6,291 nt of DNA from Gammaproteobacteria bacterium (GTDB lineage: Bacteria; Pseudomonadota; Gammaproteobacteria; HK1). Under the pieces are notes generated by a model, which saw only the letters and a list, made by a program, of their open reading frames with translations, did not search any database and was not told the origin of the DNA. Of this stretch, positions 1 through 5,851 are shown one piece after another (the first letter of the stretch is position 1; every line of letters begins with the position of its first letter). The stretch spans positions 1 to 6,291 of the forward strand of contig JAGRHX010000030.1 of assembly GCA_020444775.1 (NCBI GenBank), written 5' to 3'. The position numbers were made by a program, and so were the translations under genes.

Positions 1-935
1 AATGCGAGATCGCCTACAACGCGACCCTGATGGCGCTATTGTGGGACGCGGTGGCGACCAAGAACGCGCGGCTGCTCAATCAAGGTATCGTCAGTCTGCC
101 CTCGAAGCTGGACCGTGCCACCTGGCTGAACTACGTGCGCTGCCACGACGACATCGGCCTGGGCTTCGATGACGTGGACATCGCGCGCTCGGGCTACGAA
201 CCGCGTGCCCACCGGCGCTTTCTGCTCGACTACTTCACCGGTCGTTTCGATCGCTCCAGCGCCCGTGGGCGGCCGTTCGGGCAGAACGACAAGACCGGCG
301 ATGCGCGTATCTCCGGGACCCTGGCCTCGCTGGTGGGGCTGGAGGCCGCGCTGGACGAGAACGACGAGCAGGGCACGGAAGACGCGATCCGCATCATCCT
401 GCTGCTGCACGCGGTGATCATGTCCTTTGGCGGTATTCCACTGATCAACTACGGCGACGAGATCGGCACGCTCAACGACTACAGCTTCCTGGACGATCCC
501 GACAAGGCACAGGACAGCCGTTGGATGCATCGTCCGCGCATCGACTGGCAGCGTGCCGAGCGTCGTCACCAGCACGGCACCGTCGAGCAACGGATATTCG
601 ATGGGTTGAAGAAGCTCATCGCGGTGCGCAAGCTGGTGCCGGCATTCGCCGACTTCAACAATCGCGAGCTGCTGTCGGTGGACAACCCGCACCTGTTCGT
701 GTTCCTGCGCACCCACCCGGAGCTGGGCGGGGAGAACGTGCTGGTGGTGGCCAACTTCAACTCCGAGCCCCAGCACCTGGATCTGGGCAATCTGGGCGGA
801 CGCTGGCAGTTCAGACTGGGACAGCTGCTGGATCTCGCAAGCGGCGAATCGCCGGCGCTGTTCAAGGACCAGCTGGTCGTGCCGCCCTATCGCTTCTACT
901 GGCTGAGCGATCGCGCGTCCTGGAGCCCGGGCTGA
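1..935 (+). CDS. ams: Amylosucrase-type GH13 glucosyltransferase, 3' part (5' end outside window)
   Basis: The frame is open from base 3 and gives 310 residues before TGA at 933-935; the start lies upstream. Amylosucrase (GH13 subfamily 4) makes alpha-1,4-glucan and fructose from sucrose. Numbering from the methionine at base 30, RCHDDIG contains H39 and D40, the transition-state-stabilising Asp of GH13 (D393 of Neisseria amylosucrase, from memory). It is followed by the amylosucrase-specific B' insertion, with RGRPF, a TGDARISGT stretch near 90-98 and LVGLEAALD. Next come INYGDEIGTLND near 137-148, SRWMHRPR, and a beta-sandwich C domain ending YRFYWL. About 260 residues follow D40, close to the roughly 243 in the Neisseria enzyme. 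The nucleophile Asp and acid/base Glu are upstream and unseen. The close relative sucrose hydrolase cannot be excluded from this part. No signal peptide can be judged. It converges on the amidase gene; upstream neighbours are unknown. Confidence 0.9.
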   Translation, partial: CEIAYNATLMALLWDAVATKNARLLNQGIVSLPSKLDRATWLNYVRCHDDIGLGFDDVDIARSGYEPRAHRRFLLDYFTGRFDRSSARGRPFGQNDKTGDARISGTLASLVGLEAALDENDEQGTEDAIRIILLLHAVIMSFGGIPLINYGDEIGTLNDYSFLDDPDKAQDSRWMHRPRIDWQRAERRHQHGTVEQRIFDGLKKLIAVRKLVPAFADFNNRELLSVDNPHLFVFLRTHPELGGENVLVVANFNSEPQHLDLGNLGGRWQFRLGQLLDLASGESPALFKDQLVVPPYRFYWLSDRASWSPG

Positions 936-956
936 GCCGCGACGGTCATGCCGTGC

Positions 957-980
957 CGCCCGGCCGGCGGGTGCCGGGCG
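957..980. terminator. G+C-rich hairpin between convergent genes
   Basis: Perfect 8-bp arms CGCCCGGC (957-964) and GCCGGGCG (973-980) enclose an 8-nt loop. The structure lies in the 55-nt gap between the stop of the amylosucrase gene and the stop of the convergent amidase gene, where a shared bidirectional terminator is expected. Neither side carries a proper T-tract (only CTTCGATTC to the right), so intrinsic termination is plausible but not certain. Confidence 0.5.
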
Positions 981-990
981 CGGCTTCGAT

Positions 991-3594
991 TCAGGTGAAT
1001 GGCGTGGGGTCGGTGAAGCGCTCGATGACGTTGCGCATGATGCGCGATACGTTGTTCTGGTAGTCGTTGTGGGCGAGCGCGCCGGCCCAGGCGATGGAGC
1101 TGGTCGAGAACACGGCACCCCCGTTGTCGGTCTCGTAGAAGACCATGTCGCAGTGCACGTGCGGACAGGTCTCGCCGGTGATCGCATCGTGGGTGTGGGT
1201 CAACTCCTCCTTCATCCAGTGATAGGTCGACGAGAAGTCACTGGCCTGCGCGATCACCAGGGCGTGCGGTGGGGTGCCCAGCGCGAAGTCGGCGCGGTCG
1301 ATCTCCCAGCCCGCGGCGCCGCCGCCGAGGATGCCGAAGTCACCGATCGGCTCCTCGTCACCGATGCCTTCGAAGACGAAAGCGACACGTGGGTCGAAGC
1401 TGGCCTCGGTGCGGCTATAGCTGGTCGAGCGGTCGAAGCCTTGCGCGGTCATGCCCGTCCCCGCGACCGACTGTGGTGGCCGGCCCATCCTTCGCCACAT
1501 GCCCCCCAGCTCGCCGGTGAGCTGGTGATGATACTCACCACCTTCGGCAATCCAGGCGCGGATACCATCCTCGGCACGCCGCATCTCCATGATCCCGGGG
1601 AAGTCCGGATGATAGGAGACCCGCCAATAGAAGCCGTTGCCACCGGTGTAGATGAAGCGCCCGCCCGACTGCTGGAAGCGCGCAAACGCATCGAGTACCG
1701 ACAGTGATGGGTACTCCGGATGAGTGCCCGTCATCACGCATCTATACGGTCTTAGCAGCGCCGGCCCGTGCTCATGCACATCGTCCTCGCTCAGCACGTC
1801 GAAGGCGATGTCCTGTGCATTCAGCCAGTCGATGAGATGGGTATCGGCGGGTAGCTGCCAGAGTGCCTCACTGGGCCGGATCGAGAGGATCGGTCGCAAT
1901 CGCGAGGAGAAGCAGACGCCGCTGCCGTCGCGATGCTTGTCGTAGGTGGACAGTCCGAGCTCCGGATGGTGGTGCAGATAGATCGCGGTGGAATCGGCCG
2001 CGGTGAACGAGCCGCGCACCTGCTCTCGACCATCGAAGTCGATGACGCCGTGGCGATTCGCGTAGGCCCAGTAGCTGGTGCTGGGCAGCACCAGGGCCAG
2101 CGGCGACCGCGCGCTACCGGGCGGCGGGCTGACCACGAACGGGACCCAGTCCTCGCCTCGCGCGCAGCTCAGGTGGGCACAATACAGTCCGCTCGGCAGG
2201 TCATCAGGCACGTCCACGACGAAGTCCGTCGCCCAGCCGCAGTCATGGAGATCGTCGTCGTGGAAGTGGATTGCGCCATAGTGACCGGCGTCGATACGGA
2301 AGTCGTAGACGCTGCCGTCCCAACGTACGCCGCGGACCGCACGTGTGGGCATGTTCACGGTCCGGCCGTGCAGGGCGTTGCCCGAGACGTCGCGCACCCC
2401 GTCGCCCGAGATGTCCAGAGCGAGGTCCCACGCAGCGACCACGGCGTCCTCGTGCCAATGGCTGTCGGCGAAGCTCGTGATGCAATCGTCCGACGACCGC
2501 GGGTCGGCACACAGGCGGGCGAAGGCGTCGTCATCCGGCACACTGGCACAGATGCGCGGCGCTTCCAGCTTACCGTTGAACGGGGCGTAGGGTGCGACCC
2601 TGGCACCCTCCGGCCGTGCGCGGCCAGCGTCGAAGGCCGCGGCAAGACGCATACGCGGCATCGGTCGTGGCAGGCCATCGAGCTGTTGCTCGACGAACGC
2701 CAGGCTGTCCTCGCGCGGATAGCGCAGCTGTGGCAACTGGGCCAGTCGGAGCCGTCCACTCGCGGCATCCACGCTCACGCTGACCAGATACCAGTGGCGT
2801 TCCAGCAGCGGGCAGCCGCTGTGCACCTGATATCGTTGTCGGCCGTCTCCGTGGCGGAACGCCAGGCGGCCTTCGGTGTCGATCAGCAGCGCCACACCGA
2901 GCCCGTCCGACTCGTCCCAGCTACCCATGATCACCTGTTCAGCCAGACCCGGCGCCGTCGGCCAGATCAGGGCCTGCATGCAGAAGGTATCGAGTGCATA
3001 GCGCGGATCGGGCTGCAAATCGACGTATGAGCCGGCGATCACCGGCTGTACGCGGCCCGCGAGCTCACGGTCCAACAATCCGGGAACCGGAGTGTGACGC
3101 AGGCCGATGTTGACGACATCACCACAGCGGATGCGACTGACCTGGGCGTGATAGCGTTCCACCTCGGCACTGACCTTGAATTGGATACGTTCGCCGTTGT
3201 GCACCGAGAAGCGATCGGCGTAGCCGAGTAGCGGTCGTTGCACCGTGCCCACGTCGGTGAGCATGGGATTCCTACCCAGCGGCGGGTCGTCGTCCAGCGC
3301 CAGCGCCTGGCCGGTATGCATCTGCCAGCGCATCCGGAACACCGCCCATTGGGCGCTGGGCTGATCGCTGAACTCAGGCTGCAGATAGACCTCGAGCGGA
3401 TGGCCACGTCCGCCCGAGCTGCGGGCCAGATACCAGCTACCGCCGGGGCGCAGCTGGACGCTGATATAGCGCTGTCGCGCATCGTCCCAGCGCATGATCT
3501 TCAGCACCTTCTGCAGGTCCTGGCTGTGTGGACCGAACGGTTGCCGCTTGAACTCGCGCGCCAGGTCGAGACGTGTCGGGTCTATCTGGTGCAT
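991..3594 (-). CDS. N,N-dimethylformamidase family amidohydrolase, small and large subunits apparently fused
   Basis: 867 residues. The family hydrolyses N,N-dimethylformamide to dimethylamine and formate using a mononuclear iron held by two Tyr and one Glu. Visible here: Y511 (WAYAN), Y551 (LSTYD), H625 and E627 (GTHPEY), N653 (GGNGFYW) and E764 (AGWEIDR). These match Paracoccus Y399, Y440, H519, E521, N547 and E657 (recalled) with offsets of 106-112. Residues about 123-345 hold the large-subunit N-terminal part with a LamG-like sandwich; about 495-860 form the catalytic domain, ending in an NGGAVFSTSSI and NDYQNNVS segment. Residues 1-120 (PFG 19-21, LQKV 27-30, AVFRMRW 84-90) resemble the separate small subunit of about 132 residues. 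The classical large subunit is about 762 residues, so the length fits a fusion. ATG at 3594 has GGAGAG six bases upstream; the in-frame GTG at 3651 has no such site. No signal peptide is seen, so it is probably cytoplasmic. The true amide substrate is unknown. Confidence 0.88.
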   Translation of the reverse strand: MHQIDPTRLDLAREFKRQPFGPHSQDLQKVLKIMRWDDARQRYISVQLRPGGSWYLARSSGGRGHPLEVYLQPEFSDQPSAQWAVFRMRWQMHTGQALALDDDPPLGRNPMLTDVGTVQRPLLGYADRFSVHNGERIQFKVSAEVERYHAQVSRIRCGDVVNIGLRHTPVPGLLDRELAGRVQPVIAGSYVDLQPDPRYALDTFCMQALIWPTAPGLAEQVIMGSWDESDGLGVALLIDTEGRLAFRHGDGRQRYQVHSGCPLLERHWYLVSVSVDAASGRLRLAQLPQLRYPREDSLAFVEQQLDGLPRPMPRMRLAAAFDAGRARPEGARVAPYAPFNGKLEAPRICASVPDDDAFARLCADPRSSDDCITSFADSHWHEDAVVAAWDLALDISGDGVRDVSGNALHGRTVNMPTRAVRGVRWDGSVYDFRIDAGHYGAIHFHDDDLHDCGWATDFVVDVPDDLPSGLYCAHLSCARGEDWVPFVVSPPPGSARSPLALVLPSTSYWAYANRHGVIDFDGREQVRGSFTAADSTAIYLHHHPELGLSTYDKHRDGSGVCFSSRLRPILSIRPSEALWQLPADTHLIDWLNAQDIAFDVLSEDDVHEHGPALLRPYRCVMTGTHPEYPSLSVLDAFARFQQSGGRFIYTGGNGFYWRVSYHPDFPGIMEMRRAEDGIRAWIAEGGEYHHQLTGELGGMWRRMGRPPQSVAGTGMTAQGFDRSTSYSRTEASFDPRVAFVFEGIGDEEPIGDFGILGGGAAGWEIDRADFALGTPPHALVIAQASDFSSTYHWMKEELTHTHDAITGETCPHVHCDMVFYETDNGGAVFSTSSIAWAGALAHNDYQNNVSRIMRNVIERFTDPTPFT

Positions 3595-3600
3595 GGTGCG

Positions 3601-3606
3601 CTCTCC
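3601..3606 (-). promoter_or_regulatory. Ribosome binding site of the amidase gene
   Basis: On the minus strand GGAGAG is followed by CGCACC and then ATG at 3594-3592. This spacing of six bases fixes the start at 3594 rather than at the in-frame GTG 57 bases upstream (3651), which lacks a purine-rich site. Confidence 0.8.
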
Positions 3607-3669
3607 AGTTGAATCACCTGCGGGCCTTTCGCGCGGCGCAACCAGCGGCACGCTCGGTCACCGCGGTCG

Positions 3670-3690
3670 GCCATGGCTGTAGGCCATGGC
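3670..3690. repeat. Inverted repeat GCCATGGC-TGTAG-GCCATGGC, possible operator
   Basis: Two copies of the self-complementary octamer GCCATGGC, at 3670-3677 and 3683-3690, are separated by five bases. The element can be read as a direct repeat, as an inverted repeat of 8-bp arms, or as two stacked palindromes. It lies about 75 nt upstream of the amidase start codon, within promoter or leader distance, so a regulator-binding site or a leader hairpin is plausible. The palindrome GATCGATC follows directly at 3691-3698. Confidence 0.45.
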
Positions 3691-3909
3691 GATCGATCCG
3701 TCCGCTGTGCGATCAAGCATACGTTGATTCGTCGGGTCGGAACAAAATGCCACCCCGGTTGCGGCCAACCTGGTAGCGGCTGGGAACAGATTTCTCGAAC
3801 CTCGCCACTATCAACAAGGAAAATCTCGAAATCCATACAGCCTTGGTACACGCATGAGCGGCCTTCATTAGACTATGCGGCCGTATCGATACCTTCCTTC
3901 GACAATCCG

Positions 3910-3927
3910 CGAAAGTCAGAGCTTTCG
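3910..3927 (+). repeat. Short inverted repeat upstream of the kinase gene
   Basis: CGAAAG (3910-3915) and CTTTCG (3922-3927) form 6-bp arms around a 6-nt loop, about 100 nt upstream of the kinase start. It could be an operator or part of the mRNA leader; a repeat this short can also arise by chance. Confidence 0.25.
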
Positions 3928-3954
3928 TCCCCGAACCGCGTCTGTCGAGAATCA

Positions 3955-3982
3955 TCCCGTCCGCTGCGTCGTCACGACGGGA
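3955..3982 (+). repeat. Inverted repeat with a nested alternative stem in the kinase leader
   Basis: TCCCGTC (3955-3961) pairs with GACGGGA (3976-3982) around a 14-nt loop. A smaller stem CGTCG/CGACG with loop TCA (3967-3979) overlaps it, so only one of the two can form at a time. The element ends 47 nt before the kinase TTG start. Confidence 0.3.
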
Positions 3983-4018
3983 AACGCACCGACAGCGTCG
4001 AATGACCGCCGCGAGGCT

Positions 4019-4026
4019 GGAGAGGA
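4019..4026 (+). promoter_or_regulatory. Ribosome binding site supporting the TTG start of the kinase
   Basis: GGAGAGGA precedes the TTG at 4030; its GGAG core (4019-4022) ends seven bases before the start codon. An in-frame stop (TGA 4003-4005) lies just upstream, no ATG occurs in frame until 4159, and starting there would remove the first strand of the receiver fold. TTG at 4030 is therefore the best start. Confidence 0.7.
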
Positions 4027-4029
4027 CCG

Positions 4030-5571
4030 TTGCAGTCGAGCACGCCGATTCTGGTTGTCGAAGCCGATGCCGGCGTGCGTGCATTGTTGCGCCTGGTCGT
4101 GGGTAGCGTCGTGCCCGACCTGCTCTGGACCGAGGCCGGCGACGCGACCGGCTTCGCGATGGCTCTGACCGAGCGAGCACCGCTGGTGGCGGTGGTGGCC
4201 CGCGAGCTGGGTTGGGCCGATGGCCTGGGTATAGTGGCCGTGCTGCGCCGGCGCTTTCCGGATTGCATGGTGATCCTGCTCGGTCAGCCCGAGCCCGATC
4301 TGATCGAGCCCGATGCCCAGCCCGACCTGCATCTGACCCATAGTGTGCGTGGCCTGTCGAGGCTGGGCGAGGCCGTGCAGCGTGCCTTGAAGCGCCAGCG
4401 GGCCGCGCGAGCGGCGCGCTTGGGCGAGCAGACATGCGACCTGCCGGTGCCTTGGTTGCGTCTGGATGCCAGCGAGCGGGTCAGCGCGACGAATGCGGCG
4501 GCGCGGACGTTGTTGGCCCCGCGCGAAGCAAATCCTCTAGCTGCGAGTCGACACTCTGCCGGCGAGGCGATGCTCGGGATGGCCTTCGCAGAGCTGGTTC
4601 GACTGGAGACCGCGCGACTGGCCGAGCTGTCGGTCGGCGTGCCGGCGGCCGCGAGGCTGGTGGCGGCGTCCGGCACCGACCGTGAGCGTGCGACGCTCTG
4701 CCAGGTGCACGCGCGGCCGATCCGGCAGGCCGGGCAAGCGCAGGGCTTCGAGGTCGTGGTGGTGCCCCAGACCACCGCCGCGGCGCAGGTCGCCAGCGGG
4801 GTAGCCAGTGGGGTCGCCAACGGGGTAGACCGCGTCGATGCCGAGCTGATGGTGTCGCTCGCGCACGATCTGCGCCAGCCCATGCTGACCGTCATCCAGA
4901 GTGCCAACCTGTTGCGTGAGCGACTGCGGCGGGTCGCGTCGTTGCGCCCGGAGGACGAGCGGGCACTCGAGCGGATTGTCTCCGGCTGTGACCGTGTGCA
5001 GGATATGACCGAGCGCGTGCTCCAGTACCTCGCCGCCGGTAAGCGGCCGTTGGAGAAGGCCTGGGTGGATACGGACGCGCTGCTCGACGAGGTGGTGCAG
5101 CATGCCGCGCCCGTTATCGAACGGACCGGCGCGCAGATTGTGCGGAGCGGTCTGCCCGTGGTGTACGCGGACCGGTCGGAGCTGTTCCAGCTGTTCCAGA
5201 ATCTGCTCGACAATGCACTCAAATTCCACGGCGGTCGTCCGCCGGTGCTACAAGTGCGTGGCGAGGAGGACTCGTCCGGGTGGAATCTGGTATTCAGCGA
5301 TCGAGGTGTAGGCATCGATCCCGCGGAAGCCGAGCGGATCTTCGAGCCGTTCCGCAGATTGCATTCCGCGGACGAGGTGCCGGGCACCGGGATAGGGCTC
5401 GGGGTCTGCCGGCAGATCTGCGCGCGTCATGGCGGTCGGATCTGGGCCGTGGCCAATACCGAGGGTGGGGTCAGCTTTCATGTGCAGCTGCCTCGACCTC
5501 GGGAGAACTCCGGGATGACATCCGGGCAGTCCCCCCACGTGACTCATGGGGGGAGGACGGGTAGGGCTTGA
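4030..5571 (+). CDS. Sensor histidine kinase: pseudo-receiver, PAS-like domain, HisKA, HATPase
   Basis: 513 residues from a TTG start. Residues 6-120 have a receiver fold: ILVVEADAGVR near 7-17 keeps an acidic pair (E11, D13), but the phospho-Asp position is A57 in VVARELGWADG, and the switch Thr/Ser and the conserved Lys are not recognisable. It is probably a pseudo-receiver that cannot be phosphorylated. Residues about 136-246 look PAS-like (PVPWLRLDASERV near 139-151). A VASG repeat (254-265) joins it to the HisKA helix with H-box SLAHDLRQP, where H279 is the predicted autophosphorylation site. The ATP-binding domain has an N box (LLDNALKF, N395), G1 (DRGVGID 424-430), F box (IFEPF) and G2 (GTGIGLG 452-458), so the kinase core looks intact. 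There is no membrane segment, so it is cytosolic. The last 20 or so residues are low-complexity and overlap a hairpin. The partner may be the downstream response regulator. The signal is unknown. Confidence 0.88.
   Translation: MQSSTPILVVEADAGVRALLRLVVGSVVPDLLWTEAGDATGFAMALTERAPLVAVVARELGWADGLGIVAVLRRRFPDCMVILLGQPEPDLIEPDAQPDLHLTHSVRGLSRLGEAVQRALKRQRAARAARLGEQTCDLPVPWLRLDASERVSATNAAARTLLAPREANPLAASRHSAGEAMLGMAFAELVRLETARLAELSVGVPAAARLVAASGTDRERATLCQVHARPIRQAGQAQGFEVVVVPQTTAAAQVASGVASGVANGVDRVDAELMVSLAHDLRQPMLTVIQSANLLRERLRRVASLRPEDERALERIVSGCDRVQDMTERVLQYLAAGKRPLEKAWVDTDALLDEVVQHAAPVIERTGAQIVRSGLPVVYADRSELFQLFQNLLDNALKFHGGRPPVLQVRGEEDSSGWNLVFSDRGVGIDPAEAERIFEPFRRLHSADEVPGTGIGLGVCRQICARHGGRIWAVANTEGGVSFHVQLPRPRENSGMTSGQSPHVTHGGRTGRA
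4789..4824 (+). repeat. 12-bp in-frame tandem repeat, three copies, in the kinase linker
   Basis: GTCGCCAGCGGG (4789-4800), GTAGCCAGTGGG (4801-4812) and GTCGCCAACGGG (4813-4824) are head-to-tail copies differing at one to three positions. They encode VASG-VASG-VANG (residues 254-265) between the PAS-like domain and the dimerisation helix. Because the unit is four codons, copy number can change without a frameshift. Confidence 0.8.
5530..5554 (+). repeat. Hairpin overlapping the 3' end of the kinase gene
   Basis: TCCCCCCA (5530-5537) and TGGGGGGA (5547-5554) form perfect 8-bp arms around a 9-nt loop. The stem ends 14 bases before the TGA at 5569-5571, so it lies inside the coding region. There is no following T-tract. 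It could be a terminator component, an mRNA-stability stem or a binding site. Confidence 0.4.
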
Positions 5572-5596
5572 TGGATGATGAGTGGCCCGTGCTCGT

Positions 5597-5616
5597 CCCG
5601 GGGCGCATGCCCCGGG
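5597..5616 (+). terminator. Perfect G+C hairpin after the kinase gene, candidate terminator
   Basis: CCCGGGGC (5597-5604) and GCCCCGGG (5609-5616) form an all-G/C 8-bp stem with a GCAT tetraloop, 25 bases after the kinase stop. Only TTC follows, so it lacks the usual T-tract. Its position and stability suggest termination or 3'-end protection of the kinase mRNA. Confidence 0.45.
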
Positions 5617-5649
5617 TTCATGGCTGGCACGAATCCGCGCAAATGCTGA

Positions 5650-5705
5650 CCGCATCCTGATAGAGTCTGGGATGCGGCGCTTGCCGGGAGCCCAACTCCA
5701 GACTC
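5650..5705 (+). repeat. Two overlapping, mutually exclusive inverted repeats
   Basis: Stem A pairs CCGCATCC (5650-5657) with GGATGCGG (5670-5677). Stem B pairs GAGTCTGG (5663-5670) with CCAGACTC (5698-5705). Both stems are perfect 8-mers. They compete because stem B's left arm lies in the loop of stem A and shares base 5670 with its right arm. This is the layout of an attenuator or antiterminator switch, but no terminator with a T-tract follows. Confidence 0.4.
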
Positions 5706-5803
5706 CGCGCAGACCTCCGCAACTGTGGCTCCGGCGGACGAGGTTGCCCGGCCCCTTCTCCTCATTACGGGGCATTAGCACCTTCGTTGGCCGAGACGCT
5801 GAT

Positions 5804-5851
5804 GGACATGCTCAGACATGCACAGCCGGACATAGTCAGACATGCACAGCG
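5804..5851 (+). repeat. 24-bp tandem repeat built from four GACAT decamers
   Basis: Units at 5804-5827 and 5828-5851 agree at 21 of 24 positions and share the exact 15-mer TCAGACATGCACAGC. Inside them are four 10-mers beginning GACAT, at 5805, 5815, 5829 and 5839: GACATGCTCA, GACATGCACA, GACATAGTCA and GACATGCACA. Spacings are 10, 14 and 10 bp. The array ends 35 bp before the preferred response-regulator start and contains the alternative ATG at 5842. It may be an operator array. Confidence 0.7.

Larger units (their letters stand above)
3595..4029. promoter_or_regulatory. Divergent intergenic control region between the amidase and histidine kinase genes
   Basis: This 435-nt stretch separates two divergent genes and must hold both promoters. 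It is visibly richer in A+T around 3720-3900 than the genes beside it. I find no convincing -35/-10 pair with 16-18 bp spacing on either strand. It holds several inverted repeats: an 8-bp perfect one at 3670-3690, a GATCGATC palindrome at 3691-3698, GTATCGATAC at 3883-3892, and hairpins at 3910-3927 and 3955-3982. Short open frames cross it (for example 3582-3851 minus and 3673-4005 plus), but they resemble no protein I know and have no supporting ribosome binding site, so I do not call a gene here. Confidence 0.6.

Noticed and set aside
36..1187. Long minus-strand open frame (383 codons) over the amylosucrase gene
   Set aside because: It is antisense to a clearly homologous gene, overlaps the amidase 3' end, and its Arg/Pro/Val/Gln-rich translation resembles nothing known. 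Long antisense frames are common in G+C-rich DNA.
1933..3030. Plus-strand open frame of 365 codons inside the amidase gene
   Set aside because: It lies wholly antisense to the amidase coding region, has no ribosome binding site evidence and shows no recognisable domain.
3582..3851. Minus-strand open frame of 89 codons, considered as a separate small amidase subunit gene
   Set aside because: The protein does not resemble the small subunit, overlaps the amidase start in another frame and has no ribosome binding site. The small-subunit-like sequence is inside the amidase protein itself.
3843..3874. Possible sigma-70 promoter TTGGTA...TAGACT for the kinase
   Set aside because: The 20-bp spacing is too long and both hexamers are imperfect.
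4002..4030. ATG at 4002 as the kinase start
   Set aside because: It is in a different reading frame from the kinase, and the upstream in-frame stop at 4003-4005 limits the kinase to the TTG start.
4284..5387. Minus-strand open frame of 367 codons over the kinase gene
   Set aside because: Its Ser/Arg/Ala-rich composition is that of a reverse-frame shadow of the kinase; no domain is visible.
5624..5641. Possible sigma-54 promoter, CTGGCACG followed by GCGCA
   Set aside because: The -24 box looks good, but the GG to GC spacing is 11 rather than 10 bases and the -12 element lacks the TT. Spacing is strict for this sigma factor.
5804..5851. CRISPR array or replication-origin iterons
   Set aside because: There are only two 24-bp units with no spacers, no cas genes, and no replication initiator gene or A+T-rich unwinding region nearby.
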